From contig JBFWIW010000005.1 of assembly GCA_050253535.1 (NCBI GenBank), positions 1 to 64,000 on the forward strand: a DNA stretch of 64,000 nucleotides, written 5' to 3'. Both the position numbers and the translations under genes were made by a program. The number at the start of each line of letters is the position of its first letter. Within the stretch, counting starts at the first letter, position 1. Of the stretch, positions 40,766 through 49,624 are shown piece after piece. Source of the stretch: JBFWIW01 sp050253535 (lineage in GTDB: Bacteria; Bacillota; Clostridia; Oscillospirales; Oscillospiraceae). The notes under the pieces were generated by a model. The model worked only from the letters and a program-made list of their open reading frames with translations, was not told the DNA's origin and made no database searches.

Positions 40766-42631
40766 TTATTTGTCTTTGTCGTCGTCAACAACTTTGTAAT
40801 CCGCGTCATAGTATTCGCCGCCGCCCGGGTTCTGGCCTCCGGGATTCTGACCATCGACGTTGGGGTCATAGCCGGCGCCGCCCTGCGCGCCGTTCGGGTT
40901 TGCCTGCTGATAGAGCTTTTCGGAGACCGCGTAGAATGCTTTCTGCAGATCTTCGGTAGCGGCCTTAATGGCGTCGATGTCAGTGCCGGAGAGAGCCGAT
41001 TTGACCTTGGAGACAGCACTCTCGACGGAGGATTTATCCGCTGAATCTATCTTGTCACCCATTTCTGACAGAGCTTTCTCACTTTGATAGACCATCTGGT
41101 CCGCCTGATTGCGAACGTCGATCTCTTCCTTGCGCTTTGAGTCCTCTTGAGCATACTTCTCCGCTTCGCGGACCGCCTTTTCGATATCGTCCTTGGAGAG
41201 GTTAGTCGAGGAGGTGATTGTTATATGCTGTTCTTTGCCGGTTCCGAGATCCTTTGCCGAGACGTTCACGATACCGTTTGCGTCAATGTCGAAGGTGACC
41301 TCTATCTGCGGTACGCCGCGGCGCGCAGGGGCAATACCGTCCAGATGGAAACGGCCGAGGGACTTGTTGTATACGGCCATCTCTCGCTCACCCTGCAGGA
41401 CGTTCACCTCAACAGACGTCTGGTTGTCGGCCGCGGTGGAGAAAACCTGGCTCTTTTTGCTTGGAATTGTGGTGTTTCTCTCTATGAGTTTTGTGAATAC
41501 GCCGCCCAAAGTCTCAATACCGAGTGAGAGCGGGGTGACGTCAAGAAGGAGGATACCCTCGACATCACCGCCGAGAACGCCACCCTGAATGGCCGCGCCG
41601 ACAGCGACGCACTCGTCAGGATTTATGCCCTTGAAGGGGTCTTTACCGGTTATCTTTTTAACTGCGTCCTGAACGGCGGGGATACGAGTGGATCCGCCGA
41701 CAAGCAGCACCTTTGAAAGCTGGGAAGCGTTCAGACCTGAATCTGAGAGTGCCTGATTGACAGGACCCATAGTTTTTTCCACCAGATGGTTCGTAAGCTC
41801 GTTGAATTTAGCTTTCGTGAGGGTCACGTCCAGGTGCTTCGGCCCGGTCGCATCGGCGGTGATATACGGCAGATTTATGTTGGTGCTTGTGACGCCGGAG
41901 AGCTCAATCTTTGCCTTCTCTGCGGCCTCGCGCAGCCTCTGCATGGCAACCCTGTCGCCGGAGAGGTCGACGCCCGAACTGCGCTTGAATTCTTTTACGA
42001 GATAGTTCATTACGCAATCGTCAAAATCATCGCCTCCAAGGCGGGTGTCGCCCGCGGTCGCGAGGACTTCGATGACACCGTCGCCGATCTCAAGGATGGA
42101 AACGTCGAACGTACCGCCGCCGAGGTCGTAAACCATGATCTTCTGGTCAGACTCCTTGTCTAGTCCGTAAGCAAGAGCCGCCGCGGTTGGCTCGTTAATG
42201 ATTCGTTTTACATCAAGACCGGCAATTTTGCCGGCGTCCTTTGTCGCCTGGCGCTGGGAGTCGTTAAAATATGCGGGAACAGTAATGACGGCCTCGGTGA
42301 CAGTGGTTCCGAGATAGCTCTCCGCGTCGGCCTTGAGCTTCTGCAGGATCATTGCCGAAATCTCCTGAGGTGTGTAATTTTTCGAGTCAATGGACACCTT
42401 ATAGGCGGAGCCCATCTCACGTTTTATTGAAGAGATTGTGCGGTCGGGATTTGTGATGGCCTGACGTTTTGCAACCTGGCCGACCATTCGCTCGCCGTCT
42501 TTAGAAAACGCCACTACTGACGGGGTTGTTCTGGCGCCCTCGGCATTTGCTATGACCACGGGCTCACCGCCCTCAATAACAGCTACGCAGGAATTTGTAG
42601 TACCGAGATCGATACCAATAATTTTACCCAT
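40766..42631 (-). CDS. dnaK: chaperone DnaK (Hsp70)
   Basis: 621 aa from ATG 42631, 6-7 bp after GGAGG. DnaK is the ATP-dependent Hsp70. The ATPase domain begins GIDLGTTNSCVAV and carries IINEPTAAALAYG and VYDLGGGTFDVS; the substrate domain follows, with a Gly/Asn-rich tail. It is third in hrcA-grpE-dnaK-dnaJ and is controlled by HrcA at the CIRCE site. The 119-170 bp gap to dnaJ carries a hairpin that may modulate dnaJ expression. Confidence 0.98.
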   Translation of the reverse strand: MGKIIGIDLGTTNSCVAVIEGGEPVVIANAEGARTTPSVVAFSKDGERMVGQVAKRQAITNPDRTISSIKREMGSAYKVSIDSKNYTPQEISAMILQKLKADAESYLGTTVTEAVITVPAYFNDSQRQATKDAGKIAGLDVKRIINEPTAAALAYGLDKESDQKIMVYDLGGGTFDVSILEIGDGVIEVLATAGDTRLGGDDFDDCVMNYLVKEFKRSSGVDLSGDRVAMQRLREAAEKAKIELSGVTSTNINLPYITADATGPKHLDVTLTKAKFNELTNHLVEKTMGPVNQALSDSGLNASQLSKVLLVGGSTRIPAVQDAVKKITGKDPFKGINPDECVAVGAAIQGGVLGGDVEGILLLDVTPLSLGIETLGGVFTKLIERNTTIPSKKSQVFSTAADNQTSVEVNVLQGEREMAVYNKSLGRFHLDGIAPARRGVPQIEVTFDIDANGIVNVSAKDLGTGKEQHITITSSTNLSKDDIEKAVREAEKYAQEDSKRKEEIDVRNQADQMVYQSEKALSEMGDKIDSADKSSVESAVSKVKSALSGTDIDAIKAATEDLQKAFYAVSEKLYQQANPNGAQGGAGYDPNVDGQNPGGQNPGGGEYYDADYKVVDDDKDK

Positions 42632-42691
42632 GATATATACCTCCAAACTTTAATTTGTTGTCAATCTGTTGTGTAGACCTTATATATAAAA

Positions 42692-43267
42692 TTAATTTGC
42701 TACCTTGACCAAACTGCACCGGATGATTTTGTCACCGAGCATGAAGCCCTTTTCAAATTCCTCGACGATAATATTTTCTCCGCAATTTTCGTCCTCAATG
42801 TGCATGACCGCATTGTGCTTCTGCGGATCGAAAATTTCCCCTTCTGCTGGGATCTCTGTGACGCCGAATTTAGATAGTATCTCCTGAAGTTGGGTCATCG
42901 TCATTTCGACGCCTTTTTTAAACGCCGTGTCCGTCGTCTCATGTCGGAGAGCCCTTGCAAGATTATCATAGACGGGCAGCATTCTGAATATCGTCTCGCC
43001 CCGGATATCGGTAAATAATGCCTCGCGCTCTTTTTGGCTGCGCTTTCTGAAGTTGTCGTATTCGGCGGCGAGCCGTAGATAACGGTCATGTTCGGCTTTA
43101 AACTCATCTTCAAAGGACGGCTTATCGGGTACGGAAGCTTCCACTTTTCCTCCGGAGGCCTCTGCCGCTGGGATTTCCGCATCATTCAGCACTTCGGCTG
43201 CCTCAGCCGCCGCTTTCTTTTCTGCGGGATTTTCATTTATTGGTTTATCATTTTTCTTTGTTGCCAA
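42692..43267 (-). CDS. grpE: nucleotide exchange factor GrpE
   Basis: 191 aa, TTG start 9 bp after AGGAGATG. GrpE releases ADP from DnaK. An acidic/Ala-rich N-terminus (1-50) is followed by a long helix with YLRLAAEYDNFRKRSQKE (about 62-79) and the C-terminal beta region PQKHNAVMHIEDENC. Spaced 23 bp after hrcA and 60 bp before dnaK. Confidence 0.95.
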   Translation of the reverse strand: MATKKNDKPINENPAEKKAAAEAAEVLNDAEIPAAEASGGKVEASVPDKPSFEDEFKAEHDRYLRLAAEYDNFRKRSQKEREALFTDIRGETIFRMLPVYDNLARALRHETTDTAFKKGVEMTMTQLQEILSKFGVTEIPAEGEIFDPQKHNAVMHIEDENCGENIIVEEFEKGFMLGDKIIRCSLVKVAN

Positions 43268-43290
43268 TTATTTCATCTCCTGTAATAGAG

Positions 43291-44358
43291 CTAGTGCTCC
43301 TTATCGCTGCCGCCTAATTTCGGGGGCGGTATATCCCTGCCGGAAAGCAGCCAACCAAGTCCTCTTGCTATATATGAGAGCCGCGCAGCGACTCTGGAGT
43401 AGTTCATCCGCGTGGGGCCTACCACTCCGATGAGGCCCTGCATACTGTCTCCCGCGTTATATCTCGCGACGACTAAGCTGGAATCCTTGAGCTCATCCGC
43501 AAGATTTTCGGGGCCTATAGTTATTTTAAGATCGCTCTCCTCCTCCGGAGTGGGGAGCTTTAAAAGCTCGCTTTCATCAGAAAGATAATCAAGTATACGG
43601 TGCGCCTTTGACACGTCTCGGAATTCCGGATACTGCAGAAACTGTGACGCCCCGGTGAGATATGCCTCGCTGTTTTTCATCTCGCCTAAAACTTCTATCG
43701 CAAAGCTGGCTATGACGGCGACAAGGCCGACAGTATCCCGGGTTGCTCGCTCTATAGCGTCAATAAGCTTCGGCGTTATTTTATCGTCCGTTATTCCGGT
43801 AAAACTTGCGTTAAATACTGTGGAAAGTTTTATAAGCATATCCTGATCGATGGATCCGGGTATATGGACAAGCTTGTTCTTTACGGAGTGGTTGGAGAGC
43901 ATGACGACTATAATGAAGGTGTTGGGCTCGACACATATCAGGTCGAAGCGGGATATGGTCACCTGCTGCGCGACGGTTGCAAGCGCGTAAGCCGGATAGT
44001 TCGTAAGCCGGGAGGTAAGCCTGCCCGCGTCGGTAATTATCCTGTCAAGCTGCTGCATACGCTGACGCAGTCCGCGGTTAATCTCCTCTGTCTCCTCAAG
44101 GGAGAGCTTGTGGCGGCGCATTAACTCATTCACATAGATTCGGTAACCCTGCGGCGATGGAATGCGCCCTGCGGAGGTATGGGGTTTTTCAAGAAAGCCC
44201 ATGGCCTCAAGCTCGGACATCTCGTTTCTGATGGTGGCCGAGGAGAGACCGAGACCCGCATCCTGAGCTATGGACTTTGAACCAACGGGCTCGGCGGTCT
44301 CAATATAATCGTCGATTATGGCTCTCAGTATTGTCTTTTTACGTTCACTGATATCCAT
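43291..44358 (-). CDS. hrcA: heat-shock repressor HrcA
   Basis: 355 aa from ATG 44358, 6 bp after GGAG (a TTG four codons upstream overlaps the site and is rejected). HrcA represses class I heat-shock genes by binding CIRCE. The N-terminal winged helix has IDDYIETAEPVGSKSI and SSATIRNEMSELEAMG; the FLEKPHTSAGRIPSPQGYR block is diagnostic. A CIRCE element lies 43 bp upstream, so it is autoregulated. GroEL is not in the window. Confidence 0.97.
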   Translation of the reverse strand: MDISERKKTILRAIIDDYIETAEPVGSKSIAQDAGLGLSSATIRNEMSELEAMGFLEKPHTSAGRIPSPQGYRIYVNELMRRHKLSLEETEEINRGLRQRMQQLDRIITDAGRLTSRLTNYPAYALATVAQQVTISRFDLICVEPNTFIIVVMLSNHSVKNKLVHIPGSIDQDMLIKLSTVFNASFTGITDDKITPKLIDAIERATRDTVGLVAVIASFAIEVLGEMKNSEAYLTGASQFLQYPEFRDVSKAHRILDYLSDESELLKLPTPEEESDLKITIGPENLADELKDSSLVVARYNAGDSMQGLIGVVGPTRMNYSRVAARLSYIARGLGWLLSGRDIPPPKLGGSDKEH

Positions 44359-44400
44359 ATGATGCTCCAAATCAATTAGCTTTAACGTAAGTTTCTGCGT

Positions 44401-44427
44401 TTAGCACTCGACTGCCTCGAGTGCTAA
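44401..44427. promoter_or_regulatory. CIRCE operator
   Basis: TTAGCACTC (44401-44409), a 9-bp spacer and GAGTGCTAA (44419-44427) match the CIRCE consensus exactly. A further half-site, TTAGCACTA (44435-44443), lies across the -10 of the promoter. Confidence 0.97.
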
Positions 44428-44431
44428 ACAT

Positions 44432-44460
44432 AATTTAGCACTACGGTCAGGGAATGTCAA
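44432..44460 (-). promoter_or_regulatory. promoter of hrcA-grpE-dnaK-dnaJ
   Basis: Minus-strand TTGACA (44455-44460), a 17-bp spacer and TAAATT (44432-44437), with CIRCE directly downstream. Confidence 0.85.
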
Positions 44461-44591
44461 GGCCTGCCAAAACGTTTTTTGTAAACAAACTGTGACAAGA
44501 AATGCGGTTTTGACTGTCCCGGTTTTGAAGTTCCAGAAAAATACGCCTTTACTTTTATATCGAAATCTTTTAAAATCGAATGAGTATGGCG

Positions 44592-44600
44592 TGTTATACT
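44592..44600 (+). promoter_or_regulatory. possible extended -10 of the DUF1015 gene
   Basis: TGTTATACT has the TGn-TATACT form of an extended -10 without a good -35. The resulting leader of about 90 nt holds a small hairpin with AAGCG/CGCTT. The rest of 44461-44580 shows nothing clear except TTTGT-AA-ACAAA (about 44479-44490). Confidence 0.4.
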
Positions 44601-44696
44601 AAAAGCCCGCCAATGGAAAAAGTTAAGCGCTGCGTGAAAATACGCGCTTTGATGCGGCATTGTTTTGCAGCGTTATGCTTTAAGGAGGAACCCCAA

Positions 44697-45911
44697 ATGC
44701 AAAAAAGCTGTTTCCTGCCGGCGGACATATTGATCCCCAAGGCTTGCGATTTAAACATCTGGAGCGTAATAGCGTGTGACCAGTTTTCGTCCGAGAGGGA
44801 ATACTGGAACAGGGTGTGCGCGAGAGCGGAGGGCAAGCCTTCTACCGTGCATATGATAATACCCGAGGCGTTTTTGGACACGGTATCGAAAGACGCTGCG
44901 GCGGAGCGAAACGCCGAAATGAGGAAATATCTCTCTTCAGGTGTTTTTAAAACCATTCCGGAATCATATGTCTATGTTGAGAGGGAGACGACGAACGGTA
45001 TCCGCCGGGGCCTCGTCGGTATGATCGACCTCGATGCCTACGACTATATGCCGGACTCCGTTTCTCCCATCCGGGCGAGCGAAAAGACCGTCGTTGAGCG
45101 TCTTCCTGCGCGTATAGAGGTGAGACGTGCCGCTCCCATAGAACTGCCGCACGTCATGGTGCTCATAGACGACCCGGAAAAGACAGTGATCGAGCCGCTT
45201 ACCGGGAAAAAAGACTCAATGGAGAAGCTGTACGACTTTGATCTTATGGAGGGCGGCGGTCACATAGAAGGCTGGCGTGTGACGGATGAGGCGGCGGCGG
45301 ACGTTCTCAAAGCGTTCGACTGCTTTAAGGAGAAGCCTGTACAGATTGTGGTCGGCGACGGGAATCATTCGCTGGCGGCCGCAAAGGCGTGCTGGGAGTC
45401 GATAAAAGGCGGCCTTTCCGAAAATGAACGCCAGGATCATCCCGCGAGGTTCGCGCTGGTCGAGGCCAATAACGTTTATGATGACGGTGTGTGTTTCGAG
45501 CCTATCCATCGGGTCGTGTTTAAAACTGAGCCGGAAAAACTTTTGGCGGACCTGTGCGTCGCTTTTTCCTCCGGTCCGGGATTCGAGCTCAAAGTAACCT
45601 ACAGCGGCGGACATGGCATTGTGACGATTCCTGCCGATAGCCTTGGCGGAATGATAAAGGCCCTTCAGGATTTTCTTGAGGAATACATAGTGCGAAGCGG
45701 GGGAACAATCGACTATATTCACGATGACGAGGCGGCGGAGGCAATGGCTGCATCAATTGGCAATATTGCGTTTTTTATGCCGAAAATAGAGAAATCCGAT
45801 CTCTTTTCGACAGTAGTCACAGATGGAGTATTCCCCAAAAAGAGCTTTTCCATCGGACATGCGCGTGATAAGAGGTACTATCTTGAGTGCCGTAAAATAG
45901 TGAGAGGCTGA
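44697..45911 (+). CDS. DUF1015-family protein
   Basis: 404 aa from the ATG at 44697, behind AAGGAGG; the longer frame has no site. The family motif VVGDGNHSLAAAKACWE is near 219-235, and the N-terminal block IPKACDLNIWSVIACDQFSSEREYW is typical. DUF1015 proteins have an unknown function, sometimes suggested to bind nucleotides or to handle glycerate/serine-type metabolites. It is followed 22 bp later by an acyltransferase gene, so the pair is probably co-transcribed. Confidence 0.85.
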   Translation: MQKSCFLPADILIPKACDLNIWSVIACDQFSSEREYWNRVCARAEGKPSTVHMIIPEAFLDTVSKDAAAERNAEMRKYLSSGVFKTIPESYVYVERETTNGIRRGLVGMIDLDAYDYMPDSVSPIRASEKTVVERLPARIEVRRAAPIELPHVMVLIDDPEKTVIEPLTGKKDSMEKLYDFDLMEGGGHIEGWRVTDEAAADVLKAFDCFKEKPVQIVVGDGNHSLAAAKACWESIKGGLSENERQDHPARFALVEANNVYDDGVCFEPIHRVVFKTEPEKLLADLCVAFSSGPGFELKVTYSGGHGIVTIPADSLGGMIKALQDFLEEYIVRSGGTIDYIHDDEAAEAMAASIGNIAFFMPKIEKSDLFSTVVTDGVFPKKSFSIGHARDKRYYLECRKIVRG

Positions 45912-45933
45912 TTTTAAACCGGGAGGACGCGGT

Positions 45934-47097
45934 ATGAGAAAAGGATTTTTAAAACACCTCATAATTTATATACTGCTGTGGCTTCCGGCAACGCTCTATG
46001 CAAGGATAAAGTTCCGGTTTTCACCGAAAATGGCGCCAAGGATAGCGGGGCCGTTTCTGCTCGTCTCAAACCATAATTCAGCTTACGATATGCTGATGGT
46101 GGCTGCGAGCTTTTTCAGGCACATGTATTTCGTTGCGGGGGAGCATATTTTTCGCTTTGGTTTCTCGTCAAAGCTCATAGAGTGGGCGTTCGCGCCGATT
46201 TCCAAGACAAAGGGAACGACTGACAGCACCTCCGCGATAAATGTAATCAAAACACTCAAAAAGGGACGGAATGTCTGTATCTTTGCGGAGGGAAATTGTT
46301 CGTTCAACGGTGTGACCGGCCGGCTTCACCCGACCACTGGCAGGCTCGCAAAGATGTCGGGTGTAACGCTTGTGACATATAGGCTGGAGGGAGTCTACCT
46401 GGCAAAACCGCGCTGGAGCATCTATTTCCGGTACGGAAGGACAAGCGGCTCTGTCGTGAACGTCTATTCGCCGGAAACGCTCAGAAAAATGACCGCTGAG
46501 GAGATCGACGCTGCCATAGCAAAAGATGTTTACGAGAACGCATTTCAAAGGCAGAGGGAATACCCTGTCAGGTTCAGAGGCAGGGCACTTGCCGAAAAGC
46601 TCGAGGAGGCTTTATATATCTGCCCGGCGTGCGGCGGTCTTGCTACGCTGAGCAGCCGGGAAAATGAATTTTCCTGTACTTGCGGTTTTTCGGTAAGGTA
46701 CGGCGAATACGGCTTTTTCAATAAAGGCGCTCCGTTTGAGACGGTTTATGACTGGGACAGGTGGCAGGGTGAAAAGCTGCGTGAGGTATCAGACGCGTAT
46801 GGAGAAGGGGCGGTGTTCACGGACGGCGGACAGATGCTCTATTCTATAAGCTCCGACCACTCAGAAGAGCTGGCCGCCGAAGGAAAGCTCACCATGTACA
46901 ACGACCGCATAGAGATAGGGGATTTTAAGGTTAGGCTCGACGATATCGCGCAGATGGCCATAGTACTCAAGCAGAACATCGTGTTCACTGCCTTAGGGAA
47001 AAATTATGAGATTCGCAGTGGGCACTATCGGAGTGGACGCAAGTATCTGTCGCTGTTCAATTACAGAAAGAATGCCGTTTCCGCCGTAAGAAAATAA
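45934..47097 (+). CDS. lysophospholipid-type acyltransferase with C-terminal zinc ribbon
   Basis: 387 aa, ATG behind GGGAGG. A PlsC-like domain (about 1-200) begins with a membrane-embedded helix (8-24). The HX4D catalytic motif is NHNSAYD (His47, Asp52), and FAEGNCSFNG replaces the common EGTRS motif. After about residue 225 a C4 zinc ribbon reads CPACGG and CTCGF, and the last ~110 residues look like a small beta domain with YNDRIEIGDFKVRLDDI. This extended form is unusual for PlsC. It probably acylates a lipid on the cytoplasmic face; substrate unknown. Confidence 0.82.
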   Translation: MRKGFLKHLIIYILLWLPATLYARIKFRFSPKMAPRIAGPFLLVSNHNSAYDMLMVAASFFRHMYFVAGEHIFRFGFSSKLIEWAFAPISKTKGTTDSTSAINVIKTLKKGRNVCIFAEGNCSFNGVTGRLHPTTGRLAKMSGVTLVTYRLEGVYLAKPRWSIYFRYGRTSGSVVNVYSPETLRKMTAEEIDAAIAKDVYENAFQRQREYPVRFRGRALAEKLEEALYICPACGGLATLSSRENEFSCTCGFSVRYGEYGFFNKGAPFETVYDWDRWQGEKLREVSDAYGEGAVFTDGGQMLYSISSDHSEELAAEGKLTMYNDRIEIGDFKVRLDDIAQMAIVLKQNIVFTALGKNYEIRSGHYRSGRKYLSLFNYRKNAVSAVRK

Positions 47098-47140
47098 CAG
47101 CGCGCGCTTAATTCCGGCGCACGCTGTTTGTATTTCGTTT
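47096..47140. terminator. terminator after the acyltransferase
   Basis: AACAGCG...CGCTGTT stem with an inner GCGC/GGCGC pairing, and T-rich tracts downstream (TTTG, TATTTCGTTTTTT). It separates convergent genes. Confidence 0.65.
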
Positions 47141-47146
47141 TTTAAA

Positions 47147-48106
47147 TCAGCCAACTTTTTTTATCGTCTGCTTTACACAGTCATAATTGTATATAACGCG
47201 GCTCTCAGGATTCTCTGCGGAGGGTGAGAAGGTGACAACCTGTATCTGAAGAACACCATCCGGGAGTGTGTCCAGGATCGAATACTTGAACTCGTCGGCA
47301 CTGCCGACGGAAAAGAAAAAGCTGTATGATATATCGCTCATATCACCAAGGTCTTCGATACCTTTGGTCATTCCCTCATAGGAGGATGCGTCGGAGAGTT
47401 TTATCGGCAGAATATAATCCCCGTAGAGTACCCATCCGAGGCCCGCTATATCAGCCGGAGCGTCATAGAATATCACCATGTTGCTGCAGGGTTCGGAGAG
47501 CACCTCATTGAAACGCAATGTTTCAAGGTTGAAACAAAAAAGGCTGTCGTGCAGCGTCAGCCCGTTTTCTATGGTAAAATACAAAAACCTGTTTCCGGAT
47601 TTCTCAAAGCTTAAATCGACATAGTTTATGCTTACAATATAATCATCAGTCTGAGCCAGCCCGTAAAGCACCTCAATATTGCCCACGGGGTCTTCTCGGC
47701 AGACCATCTGGTACTTCTGGTCGCTATAGTAAGCATCGGTTATGAAGTAATTCCATGTGTTGGTATCGGCTATAGAGGCGCGGTAGCCGATGACGAGGTC
47801 CTCCGGCGCTTTCTGCGGAGTTATGGATGACCCCGTGGTCCCGGGCTCAAAGGGTTTATCAGCGGGTTCTCCCTGCTCGTTTTCGGTACCTTCCGGGGTT
47901 CCGGTCTCTGCGCTGTCATCCGAAGATACGGCAGTATCGGAAGAACCCGAGTTCCCGCCGCTGTCTGAAGCCTGCGTGACGGCCGTATCCGCCGTTTTTT
48001 CAGCATCGCCGCCCTGCGCCCCCCCGGAGCATGCGGCAAGTCCAAATATGAGCACAAACAGGGAAAGAATAAGGAATATTCGGTTCAAAAGGCCGCGGTT
48101 TTTCAT
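47147..48106 (-). CDS. lipoprotein of unknown function
   Basis: 319 aa from ATG 48106, behind AGAGGTGG. A signal peptide with lipobox LAAC (Cys near 25) and a Ser/Glu/Gly-rich low-complexity linker (about 30-100) precede a folded domain of about 210 residues with FYDAPADIAGLGWVLYGDYILPIKL. Acts at the outer face of the membrane. I do not recognise the domain. It comes after a strong terminator, so it is partly uncoupled from the MoxR genes. Confidence 0.7.
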   Translation of the reverse strand: MKNRGLLNRIFLILSLFVLIFGLAACSGGAQGGDAEKTADTAVTQASDSGGNSGSSDTAVSSDDSAETGTPEGTENEQGEPADKPFEPGTTGSSITPQKAPEDLVIGYRASIADTNTWNYFITDAYYSDQKYQMVCREDPVGNIEVLYGLAQTDDYIVSINYVDLSFEKSGNRFLYFTIENGLTLHDSLFCFNLETLRFNEVLSEPCSNMVIFYDAPADIAGLGWVLYGDYILPIKLSDASSYEGMTKGIEDLGDMSDISYSFFFSVGSADEFKYSILDTLPDGVLQIQVVTFSPSAENPESRVIYNYDCVKQTIKKVG

Positions 48107-48166
48107 ATGCGCCACCTCTTTCTGCATTTTGTAGACATTGTACCACACTTTTCTCACACAGCAAAG

Positions 48167-48207
48167 AAAAACCATCCGCGGAGGAAATACCTCCGCGGAT
48201 GGTTTTT
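48167..48207 (-). terminator. strong terminator after the MoxR-DUF58-membrane protein genes
   Basis: A perfect 18-bp stem (48167-48184 with 48190-48207) with loop AAATA. A-runs and T-runs flank it, and the gene's stop codon (48206-48208) lies inside the stem. Confidence 0.88.
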
Positions 48208-49624
48208 AATGTTTTGCAGCCACGGCTTTACGCAGAACAGTGATATCCGTTTTGTCCATCGTGACGGAGCCGTCGCCGTAATAACGGCTGTCAAGGGCGT
48301 TGGCCAGCTTCTGGAAACGCCTTGCTTCACCCGGATATTCGCGGGCGATCCTGCGGATAAATGCGCGGCATGTCTCCATTTCCTGTCTGCCGCGGCGTCT
48401 GAGCCTATATCGCTTCTGGAGCCACGCAAAAAGTCCGGGCACGGTGTTTTTGCGGAATATGGAGTTCCATGCGTAAGAAATTTTCTTCGCAAAGAAGCGC
48501 CAGAGTAGGACTATCAAGGTAACACGCTTTTTTCCCTTCTTTGCCGATTTTCCTCCGCCTCTGTAGCCGCCTATACGGGTCCTGCCATGTTTAATAATAA
48601 AGACGGCAGTAATAGCCAGCAGCATAATAAGAATAATAATAAACACAACTGTAAAATACGTGCCTCCGCCGTCTCCTCCGGTTACGGCGGGGGTGTTTGC
48701 GCTGCCCATGATATCTTCGTATGGAGAAGGGTCGTATTCGTAGACAGTGCCTCCCCCGGAATGCGGGAATACCGACATGAGCCATGCGCCGAATCTGGAG
48801 AACGCATAGGCAATCAGGTTCCATGCCGCTTTCAGCCAGGAAAGGACCGTATACACTGCATCCTTAATTGGGACACGCATTGCGAGTATTATAGCAAATA
48901 TGGTTACGGCCGTTATGAAAATACCGCTTGTGACGATTGTAATACTCTGGAGAACTCTGATCTTTTTCTCCCTTTTACGGCCGTCAAACGAGCGCTCGTA
49001 TACCTGTGCCACGAGAGAAAGAACGGCAGCCGCAGCAAGAGGATACAGATATTCGTATGTGATGTTCTGAGAGCTCGAGTATATGGCGCCGAAAACGAGG
49101 AAGACGACGGCAATCTCAAAGTTGTTGTTAAGGTTTTTGAGTATCACCTTTTTTGTAACCAAAAAGAATATCCTGAAGTAGGTGAGCGCAAAAAGGATCA
49201 GTGCCAGCAGAGTAAAACCCATATCGAGATAGTAGCCGTAGTAGCGCAGACATACGATCGACTGCGCTGTCAGAAACACTGCCAACACTGTGACAATCAT
49301 AGCTGTAGGCCGTGGCCTTCTAAGGAGAATTGAGAGCAGAATATAACATGTCATCGAAAAAATGACCCACGGCAGATAGGAGCCGTATGAAAAATAGTCC
49401 GTGGTAATATTGCAGATGAGCATATATAGATAATTAAGGAAGGTGACGGTAGTGAAGAGAATTATCGCGTTGCAGATATAGGACGAGCCCATTTTGGCCT
49501 GTATGTCTGTTCTCGCCTTTTCCGTCTCCGTGACTCTTCCGGCCATACGTTCAAGGTGACGCTGCTCGCGCGCGCCGACCTCGCCCTCCATCATGGCGAT
49601 CATTTTGTCAATTGCCCAGCCCAT
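48206..49624 (-). CDS. polytopic membrane protein of the MoxR/DUF58 operon
   Basis: 472 aa, ATG overlapping the DUF58 stop by 1 base. About nine hydrophobic segments between residues 50 and 350 are followed by a basic cytoplasmic tail with a Cys/Arg-rich patch and a helical end, CRAFIRRIAREYPGEARRF, which recalls the DUF4129 tail of transglutaminase-linked proteins. No transglutaminase domain is visible. Its position in a MoxR-DUF58 operon suggests a role in cell-envelope assembly. Confidence 0.7.
   Translation of the reverse strand: MGWAIDKMIAMMEGEVGAREQRHLERMAGRVTETEKARTDIQAKMGSSYICNAIILFTTVTFLNYLYMLICNITTDYFSYGSYLPWVIFSMTCYILLSILLRRPRPTAMIVTVLAVFLTAQSIVCLRYYGYYLDMGFTLLALILFALTYFRIFFLVTKKVILKNLNNNFEIAVVFLVFGAIYSSSQNITYEYLYPLAAAAVLSLVAQVYERSFDGRKREKKIRVLQSITIVTSGIFITAVTIFAIILAMRVPIKDAVYTVLSWLKAAWNLIAYAFSRFGAWLMSVFPHSGGGTVYEYDPSPYEDIMGSANTPAVTGGDGGGTYFTVVFIIILIMLLAITAVFIIKHGRTRIGGYRGGGKSAKKGKKRVTLIVLLWRFFAKKISYAWNSIFRKNTVPGLFAWLQKRYRLRRRGRQEMETCRAFIRRIAREYPGEARRFQKLANALDSRYYGDGSVTMDKTDITVLRKAVAAKH

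Noticed and set aside
44479..44490. TTTGTAAACAAA palindrome upstream of the DUF1015 gene
   Set aside because: Short, AT-rich and not positioned against a clear promoter; likely chance.
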